From the NCBI GenBank assembly GCA_002551355.1, contig NTHE01000037.1, positions 18,752 to 82,751 on the forward strand: DNA of 64,000 bases, written 5' to 3'. Positions 45,193 to 53,632 of this stretch are shown one piece after another. Below the pieces are notes generated by a model. The model was not told the DNA's origin. It was given only the letters and a program-made list of their open reading frames with translations, and ran no database searches. How positions within the stretch are numbered: the first letter of the stretch is position 1; each line of letters opens with the position of its first letter. This DNA comes from Streptomyces sp. man185. GTDB lineage: Bacteria > Actinomycetota > Actinomycetes > Streptomycetales > Streptomycetaceae. Position numbers and translations under genes: made by a program.

Positions 45193-46386
45193 GTGACCGA
45201 GCGCGTCGTACTCGCCTACTCGGGCGGCCTGGACACCTCCGTCGCCATCGGCTGGATCGCCGAGGAGACGAACGCCGAGGTCATCGCCGTTGCCGTGGAC
45301 GTCGGCCAGGGCGGCGAGGACCTGGACGTCATCCGCAAGCGCGCGCTCGCCTGCGGTGCCGTCGAAGCCGAGGTCGCGGACGCGAAGGACGAGTTCGCCG
45401 AGGAGTACTGCCTCCCGGCGATCAAGGCCAACGCCCTCTACATGGACCGCTACCCGCTGGTCTCGGCCCTCTCCCGGCCGACCATCGTCAAGCACCTCGT
45501 CGCCGCCGCCCACAAGCACAACGCCGGGATCGTCGCCCACGGCTGCACCGGGAAGGGCAACGACCAGGTCCGTTTCGAGGCCGGCATCTCCGCGCTCGGC
45601 CCCGACCTGAAGTGCATCGCCCCCGTCCGCGACTACGCGATGACCCGGGACAAGGCGATCGCCTTCTGCGAGGAGAAGAACCTCCCGATCGCGACCACCA
45701 AGAAGTCCCCGTACTCCATCGACCAGAACGTCTTCGGACGGGCCGTCGAGACGGGGTTCCTGGAGGACATCTGGAACGGGCCGATCGAGGACATCTACGA
45801 GTACACCTCCAACCCCGCCACCCAGCGCGAGGCCGACGAGGTCGTCATCTCCTTCAAGGAGGGCGTGCCGGTCGCCATCGACGGCCGTCCCGTCACCGTT
45901 CTCCAGGCGATCCAGCAGCTCAACGAGCGGGCCGGCGCGCAGGGCATCGGCCGGATCGACATGGTCGAGGACCGGCTCGTGGGCATCAAGTCCCGTGAGG
46001 TGTACGAGGCGCCCGGCGCGATCGCGCTGATCACCGCCCACCAGGAGCTGGAGAACGTCACGGTCGAGCGCGAGCTGGCCCGCTACAAGCGGCAGGTCGA
46101 GCAGCGCTGGGGCGAGATGGTCTACGACGGCCTGTGGTTCTCCCCGCTGAAGCGGGCCCTGGACGGCTTCATCAACGAGGCCAACCAGCACGTCACCGGC
46201 GACATCCGGATGACCCTGCACGGCGGCCGCGCCGTCGTCACCGGCCGGAAGTCCGAGGAGTCGCTGTACGACTTCAACCTCGCCACCTACGACTCGGGCG
46301 ACACCTTCGACCAGTCCAAGGCGCAGGGCTTCATCGAGATCTTCGGTCTCTCCTCGAAGATCGCGGCCAAGCGCGACCTCGCCTGA
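45193..46386 (+). CDS. argG: Argininosuccinate synthase
   Basis: 397 residues from GTG 45193, six bases after AAGGAG; a TTG at 45172 is in frame but unlikely. It joins citrulline and aspartate using ATP. The N-terminal P-loop RVVLAYSGGLDTSVAIGWI is diagnostic; further conserved blocks are AHGCTGKGNDQVRFE, KKSPYSIDQNVFGRAVETG, and VEQRWGEMVYDGLWFSPLKR. A terminator-like stem follows before argH, so argH may have partly separate control. Confidence 0.97.
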   Translation: MTERVVLAYSGGLDTSVAIGWIAEETNAEVIAVAVDVGQGGEDLDVIRKRALACGAVEAEVADAKDEFAEEYCLPAIKANALYMDRYPLVSALSRPTIVKHLVAAAHKHNAGIVAHGCTGKGNDQVRFEAGISALGPDLKCIAPVRDYAMTRDKAIAFCEEKNLPIATTKKSPYSIDQNVFGRAVETGFLEDIWNGPIEDIYEYTSNPATQREADEVVISFKEGVPVAIDGRPVTVLQAIQQLNERAGAQGIGRIDMVEDRLVGIKSREVYEAPGAIALITAHQELENVTVERELARYKRQVEQRWGEMVYDGLWFSPLKRALDGFINEANQHVTGDIRMTLHGGRAVVTGRKSEESLYDFNLATYDSGDTFDQSKAQGFIEIFGLSSKIAAKRDLA

Positions 46387-46403
46387 CCTCCCCTCGTTGT
46401 ACA

Positions 46404-46438
46404 GCCGCCTCCCCGTCCGCACGCGGCGGGGAGGCGGC
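46404..46438 (+). terminator. Hairpin between argG and argH
   Basis: A perfect 12-bp stem GCCGCCTCCCCG (46404-46415) with CGGGGAGGCGGC (46427-46438). It would end or reduce transcription from argG before argH. Confidence 0.6.
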
Positions 46439-46502
46439 CGCATATCCGCATCCTGCCTTCGCTTTCGTCTTTGCCCTGGCCTTTGTTCTTGAGGAGCACG
46501 CA

Positions 46503-47930
46503 GTGAGCAGCAACAACGGTGACGTCCGGCTCTGGGGCGCGCGTTTCGCCGACGGACCGGCCGAGGCGCTGGCCAAGCTGTCGGCCTCCGTCCACTTCGA
46601 CTGGCGGCTCGCGCCGTACGACATCGCCGGCTCGCGCGCCCACGCCCGCGTCCTCAACAAGGCGGGCCTGCTCACCGAGGACGAGCTGACCCGGATGCAG
46701 GAAGGCCTCGACCAGCTCGAAGCCGACGTCGCCGACGGGTCCTTCACCGGCACCATCGCCGACGAGGATGTCCATACCGCCCTGGAGCGCGGGCTCCTGG
46801 AGCGTCTCGGCGCGGACCTCGGCGGCAAGCTGCGGGCCGGCCGGTCCCGCAACGACCAGATCGCCACGCTCTTCCGGATGTACCTGCGCGACCACGCCCG
46901 GACCATCGGCGGCCTCATCGCCGACCTCCAGAGCGCGCTGGTCGGGCTCGCCGAGGCCAACGCGGACGTCGCGATGCCCGGCCGGACCCACCTCCAGCAC
47001 GCCCAGCCCGTCCTCTTCGCCCACCATGTGCTCGCCCACGTCCAGTCCCTCTCCCGGGATGCCGAGCGGCTGCGCCAATGGGACGAGCGGACGGCCGTCT
47101 CCCCTTACGGCTCCGGGGCGCTCGCCGGATCCTCGCTCGGGCTGGACCCGGAGGCGGTCGCCGCCGACCTGGGCTTCGAGCACGGTTCGGTCGCCAACTC
47201 CATCGACGGCACCGCCTCGCGGGACTTCGTCGCGGAGTTCGCCTTCATCACCGCGATGATCGGCGTCAACCTCTCCCGGATCGCGGAGGAGGTCATCATC
47301 TGGAACACGAAGGAGTTCTCCTTCGTCACCCTCCACGACGCCTTCTCCACCGGCTCCTCGATCATGCCGCAGAAGAAGAACCCGGACATCGCGGAGCTGG
47401 CCCGGGGCAAGTCCGGCCGCCTGATCGGCAATCTGACCGGCCTGCTCGCCACGCTCAAGGCGCTCCCGCTCGCTTACAACCGGGACCTCCAGGAGGACAA
47501 GGAGCCCGTCTTCGACTCCTGCGACCAGCTGGAAGTCCTGCTCCCTGCCTTCACCGGCATGATGGCCACCCTCACCGTCAACCGCGAGCGCATGGAGGAG
47601 CTGGCCCCGGCGGGCTTCTCGCTCGCGACCGACATCGCGGAGTGGCTGGTCAAGCAGGGCGTCCCCTTCCGGGTGGCGCACGAGGTGGCCGGCGCCTGCG
47701 TCAAGGAGTGCGAGCAGCACGGCATCGAGCTGGACCAGCTCACCGACGAGCAGTTCGCCGAGATCTCCGAGCACCTCACCCCCGAGGTCCGCACGGTCCT
47801 CAACGTGCCCGGCGCCCTCGCCGCCCGCGACGGCCGGGGCGGAACGGCCCCCTCCGCCGTCGCCGTACAGCTCGCCGAGGTGAAGGAAGACCTGGCCGCC
47901 CAGCACGCCTGGGCGACCGCCTGCCGGTAG
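46503..47930 (+). CDS. argH: Argininosuccinate lyase
   Basis: 475 residues from GTG 46503 behind GAGGAG. It splits argininosuccinate into arginine and fumarate, the last step. The fumarase/aspartase superfamily signature GSSIMPQKKNPDIAELARGK (about residues 285-304) carries the catalytic serine loop. Also seen are RSRNDQIATLFRMYLRD and GRTHLQHAQPVLFAHHVLAH. Confidence 0.97.
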   Translation: MSSNNGDVRLWGARFADGPAEALAKLSASVHFDWRLAPYDIAGSRAHARVLNKAGLLTEDELTRMQEGLDQLEADVADGSFTGTIADEDVHTALERGLLERLGADLGGKLRAGRSRNDQIATLFRMYLRDHARTIGGLIADLQSALVGLAEANADVAMPGRTHLQHAQPVLFAHHVLAHVQSLSRDAERLRQWDERTAVSPYGSGALAGSSLGLDPEAVAADLGFEHGSVANSIDGTASRDFVAEFAFITAMIGVNLSRIAEEVIIWNTKEFSFVTLHDAFSTGSSIMPQKKNPDIAELARGKSGRLIGNLTGLLATLKALPLAYNRDLQEDKEPVFDSCDQLEVLLPAFTGMMATLTVNRERMEELAPAGFSLATDIAEWLVKQGVPFRVAHEVAGACVKECEQHGIELDQLTDEQFAEISEHLTPEVRTVLNVPGALAARDGRGGTAPSAVAVQLAEVKEDLAAQHAWATACR

Positions 47931-48018
47931 TGGCGGTGTCGTAAGAGGTATACGAAGGGTGTCGCGGGCTACGTTCACCTGGGTAGGAGTAACCGAAACC
48001 CGACCCGAGGAGCCCGCG

Positions 48019-48990
48019 ATGCCCTTCGCCGCCCTGGCCGCCGCGACGACCCCGACCGCCCACATCGGACTGGGCCTGGCCGCCGTAGGGAGGCCCGGCT
48101 ACATCAACCTCCACCGAGAGCGGGACCTGCCCGCCGACCGTGACCCCGACGCCCTGCGCGCCCGCACCCACGAGCTGCTGGACGCCGCCTACTCCCAGGG
48201 CGTCCGGTACGTCGACACCGCCCGCTCCTACGGCCGCGCCGAGGACTTCCTCGCCGAGTGGCTGGACGCCCGGCCCTCGTTCACCGACCTCGTCGTCGGC
48301 TCCAAGTGGGGCTACACCTACACCGCCGACTGGAGCGTCGAGGCCGAGGCGCACGAGGTCAAGGACCACAGCCTCGCCACCTTCGAGCGCCAGTACGCCG
48401 AGACCCGCGAGCTCCTCGGCAACCGGCTCAGCCTCTACCAGGTCCACTCGGTCACCCCGGACAGCCCGGCGCTCACCGACAAGGAACTGCTCGACCGCCT
48501 CGCCGCCCTGGCCGCCGACGGCGTCACCGTCGGCCTCTCCACCAGCGGACCCGCCCAGGCCGACGCCATCCGGGCCGCCCTCGCCGTCATGGTCGACGGC
48601 GAGCCCCTCTTCCGTACGGTCCAGGCCACCTACAACGCCCTGGAGACCTCGGCCGCGCCCGCGCTCGCCGAAGCCCACGACGCCGGGCTCACCGTGATCG
48701 TCAAGGAGGGCATGGCCAACGGGCGCCTCGCGGGCGACGAGGCTCCCGCCGTGTTCCAGGAGATCGCCGCCGACGCGGGGGTGGGCGGCGACGCGGTCGC
48801 CCTAGCGCTCGTCCTGCACCAGCCCTGGGCGGGCGTCGTGCTCTCCGGCGCCGCCACGGTGGGCCAGCTCTCCGGCAATCTGCACGCCGCCGTCGTCGAC
48901 CTGGACGACGAGCAGCGGGCGAGCCTCGACGCCCTGGTCGAGGAGCCGGAGGCGTACTGGCGGCACCGCGCCGGGCTGCCCTGGCACTGA
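48019..48990 (+). CDS. Aldo/keto reductase
   Basis: 323 residues from ATG 48019 behind CGAGGAG. TIM-barrel aldo-keto reductase: GLGLAAVGRPGYINLHRE near the N-terminus, DTARSYGRAEDFLAEWL with the catalytic Asp and Tyr, SKWGYTYTADW with the Lys, and LYQVHS with the His. The C-terminal NADPH region (LVLHQPWAGVVLSGAATV) is somewhat divergent. Cytoplasmic oxidoreductase; substrate unknown. Convergent with helR. Confidence 0.87.
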   Translation: MPFAALAAATTPTAHIGLGLAAVGRPGYINLHRERDLPADRDPDALRARTHELLDAAYSQGVRYVDTARSYGRAEDFLAEWLDARPSFTDLVVGSKWGYTYTADWSVEAEAHEVKDHSLATFERQYAETRELLGNRLSLYQVHSVTPDSPALTDKELLDRLAALAADGVTVGLSTSGPAQADAIRAALAVMVDGEPLFRTVQATYNALETSAAPALAEAHDAGLTVIVKEGMANGRLAGDEAPAVFQEIAADAGVGGDAVALALVLHQPWAGVVLSGAATVGQLSGNLHAAVVDLDDEQRASLDALVEEPEAYWRHRAGLPWH

Positions 48991-49034
48991 AACCCCGCCT
49001 GTGCCGGACCCCGCCCGCCCCCGCCCCGTCGGCC

Positions 49035-51200
49035 TCAGGAGCTCGTCAGCACGACGAGTTCCCGGGTCGCCCGGGTCATCGCGACATACCGGTCCACCGC
49101 CCCCGCGACGCCCTCGCCGAAGCTCTCCGGATCGACGAGGACGACCAGGTCGAACTCCAGGCCCTTCGAAAGCTCCGGAGTCAGCGACCGCACCCGGGCC
49201 GTCGCCGGGAAGGCGGGGGCGCCGATGACGCAGGCGATCCCGTCGTCGTGCGCGGCGAGCCAGTCGCCGAGGACGGCCTCCAGGTCCTCGGCCGGGCCGT
49301 GGGCGACGGGGATGCCGCTGCTGCGGACGGAGGTCGGCACATTGGCGTCGGGGAGCACGGCCCGGACGACCGGCGCGGCCTCCGCCATGATCTCCTCCGG
49401 CGTCCGGTAGTTGATGGTCAGGGAGGCCAGTCTGATCCGTTCGAGCCCGGCCCGCTCCAGCCGCTCCCGCCACGACTCGGGGAACCCGTGCCGGGCCTGC
49501 GCCCGGTCCCCGACGACGGTGAAGCTCCGGGACGGGCACCGCTGGATCAGCATCTGCCACTGGGCGTCGGTCAGCTCCTGGGCCTCGTCCACGACGATGT
49601 GCGCGAACGGCCCGGCCAGCAGATCCGGCTCCACTCCGCTCGGCCGGTCCGCGGTCGCCAGGGACTCCCGCAGGTCCGCCCCGCGCAGCATCACCAACGC
49701 GCCCTCGCCGTCCGCGTCCGCGTCGGCCAGCGTCTCGTCCGCGAGCAGGCTGTCGACGACCCGGTCCATCTGCTCGCGCTCGGCGGCGGCCGCCGCCTCG
49801 TGGCGGCGCCGGCGCCGGGACGCCTCCGGGTCGCCGAGCCGTTGCCGGGCCGCGTCCAGGATCGGCAGATCGGACTCCGTCCAGGCCTGCGCGTCCGCCC
49901 GCCGCAACCGCCGGACCTCCTCGGCGGTCAGCCAGGGGGCGCACTTACGCAGATAGGCGGGTACGGACCACAGGTCGCCGACCAGGTCGGCCGCCTCGAC
50001 CAGCGGCCAGGCGCGGTCGAAGAGGGCGAACAGCTCCCGGTTCCGCCGCAGCGAGGCGCGCAGCTGCTCCTCCGGGGCGTCACCGTCGTGCTTGTCCACC
50101 AGGATCGTGAGCAACTCCTCCCAGACCTGGTCGCGCGCCTCGTTGTGCGGGGTGCCCGGATCCGCCGACCCGAACGCGGCGGCCCAGTCGGCCGCGCTCA
50201 GCCAGATGTCCGACCAGTGCGTCTCCACCCGTACGCCCTCGGCGGGCGGCTCCTCGTAGAACCGGACGGCCGGCTCGACCGCCTTCACCAGATCCGCCGA
50301 CGCCTTCAGCCGCGCCACCTCCGAATCGGTCTCGGGCCGCGCCGCCGCGCCCTCGGCGACCAGGTCCCGCAGGGTGCACGTCTGCACGCCCTCCTCACCG
50401 AGGCTCGGCAGGACATCGGCGACGTACCCGAGATAGGGCTCGTGCGGCCCGACGAACAGCACGCCGCCCCGACGGCGCGCGAGGCGCGGGTCGGAGTACA
50501 GCAGATACGCGGAGCGGTGCAGCGCGACGACGGTCTTCCCGGTTCCGGGACCCCCGTCGACGACGAGCGTGCCCCGGGAGCCCGCCCGGATGACGGCGTC
50601 CTGGTCGGCCTGGATGGTGCCCAGCACATCGCGCATCCGGGCCGAGCGGTTGCCGCCCAGACTGGCGATGAACGCTGACTGGTCGTCCAGCGCGGCATGC
50701 CCGGCGAACCCCTCCGGGGCGAACACCTCGTCCCAGTAGTCGCTGACCCGGCCCCCGGTCCACCGGTAGCGGCGGCGGCTCGTCAGGCCCATCGGGTCGG
50801 CGTGGGTGGCCCCGAAGAACGGCTCGGCGGCGGGGGAGCGCCAGTCGACCAGCAGCCGGCGGCCCGTGCTGTCGGTCAGGCCGAGCCGCCCCACGTACAG
50901 CGGCCCGGAGCCGTCCGCGGCGACCATGTGCCCGAGGCACAGGTCGAGACCGAACCGGCGCAGGGCGCGCAGCCGTGCGGTCAGCCGGTGGATCTCCACG
51001 TCCCGGTCCATCGCCTGCCGGCTCGCCCCGCCGGGCGCCCGGCGCTCGGCCGCGAGCCGGTCGGTCAGCTCGGCGATCGACTGCTCCAGGCAGTGCGCGA
51101 TGGCCGCGAAGTGCTGCTCGTCATCGGCGATCAGTGCCGGGTCGGCCTTGGCGGAGAGCCGGTCGGGGAGGTCGAACGCGCTGGTGGTCAGGGGTGTCAC
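49035..51200 (-). CDS. helR: RNA polymerase recycling motor ATPase, HelR type
   Basis: 721 residues from GTG 51200; a longer frame to 51302 would run through the RAE and is rejected. Superfamily 1 helicase-type motor of the HelD class: coiled N-terminal arm (about 25-80), Walker A VVDGGPGTGKTVVALHRSA (about 213-231), Walker B IVVDEAQELTDAQW, motif IV SLTINYRTPEEI, motif V SKGLEFDLVVLVDP and motif VI VAMTRATRELVVLTS. HelR proteins remove stalled or rifamycin-bound RNA polymerase from DNA and give rifamycin tolerance in Streptomyces. A rifamycin-associated element lies 76-100 bases upstream, which supports HelR rather than a general HelD. Confidence 0.9.
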   Translation of the reverse strand: MTPLTTSAFDLPDRLSAKADPALIADDEQHFAAIAHCLEQSIAELTDRLAAERRAPGGASRQAMDRDVEIHRLTARLRALRRFGLDLCLGHMVAADGSGPLYVGRLGLTDSTGRRLLVDWRSPAAEPFFGATHADPMGLTSRRRYRWTGGRVSDYWDEVFAPEGFAGHAALDDQSAFIASLGGNRSARMRDVLGTIQADQDAVIRAGSRGTLVVDGGPGTGKTVVALHRSAYLLYSDPRLARRRGGVLFVGPHEPYLGYVADVLPSLGEEGVQTCTLRDLVAEGAAARPETDSEVARLKASADLVKAVEPAVRFYEEPPAEGVRVETHWSDIWLSAADWAAAFGSADPGTPHNEARDQVWEELLTILVDKHDGDAPEEQLRASLRRNRELFALFDRAWPLVEAADLVGDLWSVPAYLRKCAPWLTAEEVRRLRRADAQAWTESDLPILDAARQRLGDPEASRRRRRHEAAAAAEREQMDRVVDSLLADETLADADADGEGALVMLRGADLRESLATADRPSGVEPDLLAGPFAHIVVDEAQELTDAQWQMLIQRCPSRSFTVVGDRAQARHGFPESWRERLERAGLERIRLASLTINYRTPEEIMAEAAPVVRAVLPDANVPTSVRSSGIPVAHGPAEDLEAVLGDWLAAHDDGIACVIGAPAFPATARVRSLTPELSKGLEFDLVVLVDPESFGEGVAGAVDRYVAMTRATRELVVLTSS

Positions 51201-51275
51201 GTCGTCAGTTCCGATCTGCGGTGCGTACGGGGGCGGCGTCCCGTCCCGGCTTCGGCGGACGATTCTGCGACCTAT

Positions 51276-51300
51276 GGGGGGTCTTGCCGCAAGGCCCCCC
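51276..51300. promoter_or_regulatory. Rifamycin-associated element (RAE) upstream of helR
   Basis: An inverted repeat with 12-base arms GGGGGGTCTTGC (51276-51287) and GCAAGGCCCCCC (51289-51300), one mismatch, centred on C51288. This matches the RAE form (GGGGCTTGCGGCAAG-like core) found before rifamycin-inducible resistance genes in actinobacteria. Each half holds a TTGCSG that can serve as a -35 on its own strand. Confidence 0.85.
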
Positions 51301-51306
51301 ATGAGC

Positions 51307-51353
51307 TATAAGTTGAGAGTGGCCAGGAGACGTTCTTCCTCCGGCCACTTTTT
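51307..51353 (+). terminator. Intrinsic terminator next to the RAE, possible short RNA
   Basis: On the plus strand a -35 TTGCCG (51284-51289) inside the RAE, 17-base spacer and TATAAG (51307-51312) form a plausible promoter. It leads straight into a stem AGTGGCC (51318-51324) with GGCCACT (51343-51349), extended by GGAG/CTCC, and a five-T tract (51349-51353). A T tract is unusual in this genome. Confidence 0.5.
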
Positions 51354-51419
51354 CGTTTCCCGGCCCGCCTCGCTCTGTCTGCCTCCTGCGCCCCTCGCTG
51401 CGAGCCCGCATGCTCTTCG

Positions 51420-51459
51420 ATGAGACGAGAATGTCTCACATGGGTTATGGTCGTCTCAT
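51420..51459 (+). promoter_or_regulatory. TetR autoregulatory operator and leaderless promoter
   Basis: A palindrome TGAGAC-N6-GTCTCA (51421-51438) overlaps the -35/spacer region, and a third half site GTCTCA (51453-51458) abuts the start codon. Alternatively ATGAGACGA (51420-51428) pairs with TCGTCTCAT (51451-51459). The -10 TATGGT (51446-51451) lies six bases before ATG 51458. Confidence 0.65.
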
Positions 51460-52009
51460 GACACTCGACCGTGAGCAGGTGCTGCGCAGCGCCGCCGCCC
51501 TGCTGACCCGCAAATCGACCGCCACCATGGACGAGGTCGCCAAGGCGGCGGGCATCGGCCGGGCCACCCTCCACCGCCACTTCGCCGGGCGCGACGCCCT
51601 GGTGAGGGCGCTGGAGAGTCTCGGCATCCAGGAGTTCGAGGCGGCCCTGGACGCCGCCCGGCTCGACGAGGGCACCTCCGAAGAGGGGCTGCGCCGCCTC
51701 GTCGCGGGGGTCGAGCCCAGCGCCGGACTGCTGTCCTTCCTCGTCAACGAGAACCAGCTCTTCGAGGGCGACGAGGTCAACGAGGGCTGGAACCGGGCCG
51801 ACGCCCGCGTCTCCGCCTTCTTCCGCCGCGGCCAGGAACGCGGCGAATTCCGTATCGACCTCACCCCCGCCTGGCTGACGGAAGCCCTCTACGGGCTCAT
51901 CGGCACCGGCGCCTGGGCCGTCCAGGCGGGACGGGTCGCCGCACAGGATTTCCAACACATGATCGTCGAGTTGCTGCTCGGCGGAGCACGCCGGAGCGTT
52001 GAGCAATGA
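51458..52009 (+). CDS. TetR-family repressor of the adjacent MFS pump
   Basis: 183 residues from ATG 51458. The N-terminal HTH (about 8-55) is typical: SAAALLTRKSTATMDEVAKA then AGIGRATLHRHFAGRDALV. The C-terminal helices form the ligand pocket (WLTEALYGLIGTGAWAVQAG). The stop overlaps the MFS ATG by 4 bp, so the pair is one operon. The operator over its own promoter implies autorepression released by a drug-like ligand. Confidence 0.92.
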   Translation: MTLDREQVLRSAAALLTRKSTATMDEVAKAAGIGRATLHRHFAGRDALVRALESLGIQEFEAALDAARLDEGTSEEGLRRLVAGVEPSAGLLSFLVNENQLFEGDEVNEGWNRADARVSAFFRRGQERGEFRIDLTPAWLTEALYGLIGTGAWAVQAGRVAAQDFQHMIVELLLGGARRSVEQ

Positions 52010-53550
52010 CCAGCACCGACCAGAACCCGGACACCACGGACGCGGCACGCCGCCCGGGGCGGTGGATCGCGCTCGCCGTCCTCGTCCTCGCCGTGCTGCT
52101 GGTGGCCGTGGACGCGACCGTCCTCGGTCTCGCCACCCCGTTCCTCAGCGAGGACCTGGAGCCCACCGGGACCCAGCTGCTCTGGATCGGTGACGTCTAC
52201 TCCTTCGTCATCGCCGGCCTGCTCGTCTCCATGGGCAGCCTCGGCGACCGGATCGGCCGCAAGAAGCTGCTGCTGATCGGCGCCGTGGCGTTCGGCGCGG
52301 TCTCCGTGCTCAACGCGTACGCGACCACGCCCGAGATGATGATCGTGGCCCGGGCGCTGCTCGGTGTCGCGGGCGCCACCCTGATGCCCTCGACCCTCGC
52401 CCTGATCCGCAACCTCTTCCACGACCCGCGCGAGCGCAGCCTCGCCATCGGCATCTGGGGCGCGATGGCCTCGGCGGGCGCGGCGGTCGGCCCGGTCGTC
52501 GGCGGATTCCTGCTCGAACACTTCTGGTGGGGCTCGGTCTTCCTCATCAACCTGCCCGTGATGGCCGTCCTCGTGGTCGTCGGCATCAAGCTGATCCCCG
52601 AGTCCAAGAACCCGGCCCCCGGCCCGTGGGACATGCTCAGCGTCGGGCTCTCCCTGGTCGGCATGATCGGTGTCGTGTACGCCATCAAGGAGACGGCCTC
52701 GCACGGCCTGAGCTGGGACTCGGCGGCGGCCGCGGTCCTCGGCATCGGCGCGCTGACGTGGTTCGTCCGCAGGCAGCTGCGGTTGCCCGCGCCCCTGCTG
52801 GACATGCGGCTCTTCCACCACCGGGGCTTCTCCGGCGCGGTCCTCGCCGACCTGCTGACCATCCTCGGCCTGTCGGGCCTGGTCTTCTTCCTCTCCCAGT
52901 TCCTGCAACTGGTGCAGGGCCGTGGGCCGCTGGAGGCCGGGCTCGCCGAACTGCCCGCCGCGATCGGTGCGGTGACCGCCGGTCTGCTGGCCGGATTCGC
53001 CGCCCGCCGCTTCTCGGTCCGCTCCGTCGTCTCCGGCGGCCTGGCCGCGGTCGGTCTTGCCCTGGGCAGTGTGACCCTGCTCGACCAGCACACCGGTTAT
53101 CCGCTGCTCGGCGCCATGCTGCTGGTCGTCGGCGTCGGCGCGGGCTTCGCCTTCACCGTCACCGCCGACGTGATCCTCTCCAGCGTCCCGAAGGAGCAGG
53201 CGGGCTCCGCGTCCGCCGTCTCCGAGACCGCGTACGAACTGGGCGCGGCCCTCGGCATCGCCCTGCTGGGCTCCATCGTCACCGGCGTCTACCGGGGCTT
53301 CCCCACGCCGTCCGGCATCCCCGCCGACGTCGAGTCGGCCGCCCACGAGTCCCTGGGCGGGGCGGTCGAATCCGCCGCGGCGCTGCCCGCCGCCCAGGCC
53401 GGGCCGCTGGTCTCGGCGGCCCAGGAGGCGTTCGTCGACGGCCTGCGGTCGGCCGCGGGCGTCGGCGCAGCGGTGCTGCTGGCGGCGGCCGTCGCCGCCT
53501 GGTTCCTGCTGCGGGGCCAGAAGCTGGAAGACGGCATCGAGCACCCGTAG
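52006..53550 (+). CDS. MFS drug efflux transporter, DHA2 (14-helix) type
   Basis: 514 residues with about 14 transmembrane helices. Motif A is GSLGDRIGRKKLLLIG between helices 2 and 3, and motif C-like GAMASAGAAVGPVVGGFLLE is in helix 5, both marking drug/H+ antiporters of the EmrB/QacA class. VDATVLGLATPFLSEDL in helix 1 carries the acidic motif D1. Coupled to the TetR gene. It lies beside RAE-helR, so an antibiotic-resistance theme is plausible, but rifamycin export is not shown. Confidence 0.92.
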   Translation: MTSTDQNPDTTDAARRPGRWIALAVLVLAVLLVAVDATVLGLATPFLSEDLEPTGTQLLWIGDVYSFVIAGLLVSMGSLGDRIGRKKLLLIGAVAFGAVSVLNAYATTPEMMIVARALLGVAGATLMPSTLALIRNLFHDPRERSLAIGIWGAMASAGAAVGPVVGGFLLEHFWWGSVFLINLPVMAVLVVVGIKLIPESKNPAPGPWDMLSVGLSLVGMIGVVYAIKETASHGLSWDSAAAAVLGIGALTWFVRRQLRLPAPLLDMRLFHHRGFSGAVLADLLTILGLSGLVFFLSQFLQLVQGRGPLEAGLAELPAAIGAVTAGLLAGFAARRFSVRSVVSGGLAAVGLALGSVTLLDQHTGYPLLGAMLLVVGVGAGFAFTVTADVILSSVPKEQAGSASAVSETAYELGAALGIALLGSIVTGVYRGFPTPSGIPADVESAAHESLGGAVESAAALPAAQAGPLVSAAQEAFVDGLRSAAGVGAAVLLAAAVAAWFLLRGQKLEDGIEHP

Positions 53551-53570
53551 GCGTCTTTCCGGGACAGCAC

Positions 53571-53613
53571 GACGAAGGGCCCGCACCCCGGCGTGGGGTG
53601 CGGGCCCTTCGTC
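53571..53613. terminator. Strong bidirectional terminator
   Basis: A perfect 19-bp stem (53571-53589 with 53595-53613, beginning GACGAAGGGCCCGCACCCC) and a five-base loop between the convergent MFS and acyltransferase genes. Confidence 0.85.
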
Positions 53614-53632
53614 GCGAGCGTCGTGAGGGCGA

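Noticed and set aside
51201..51302. Longer helR start at 51302
   Set aside because: The extension would translate through the RAE palindrome and promoter; GTG 51200 begins where HelR-like sequence starts.
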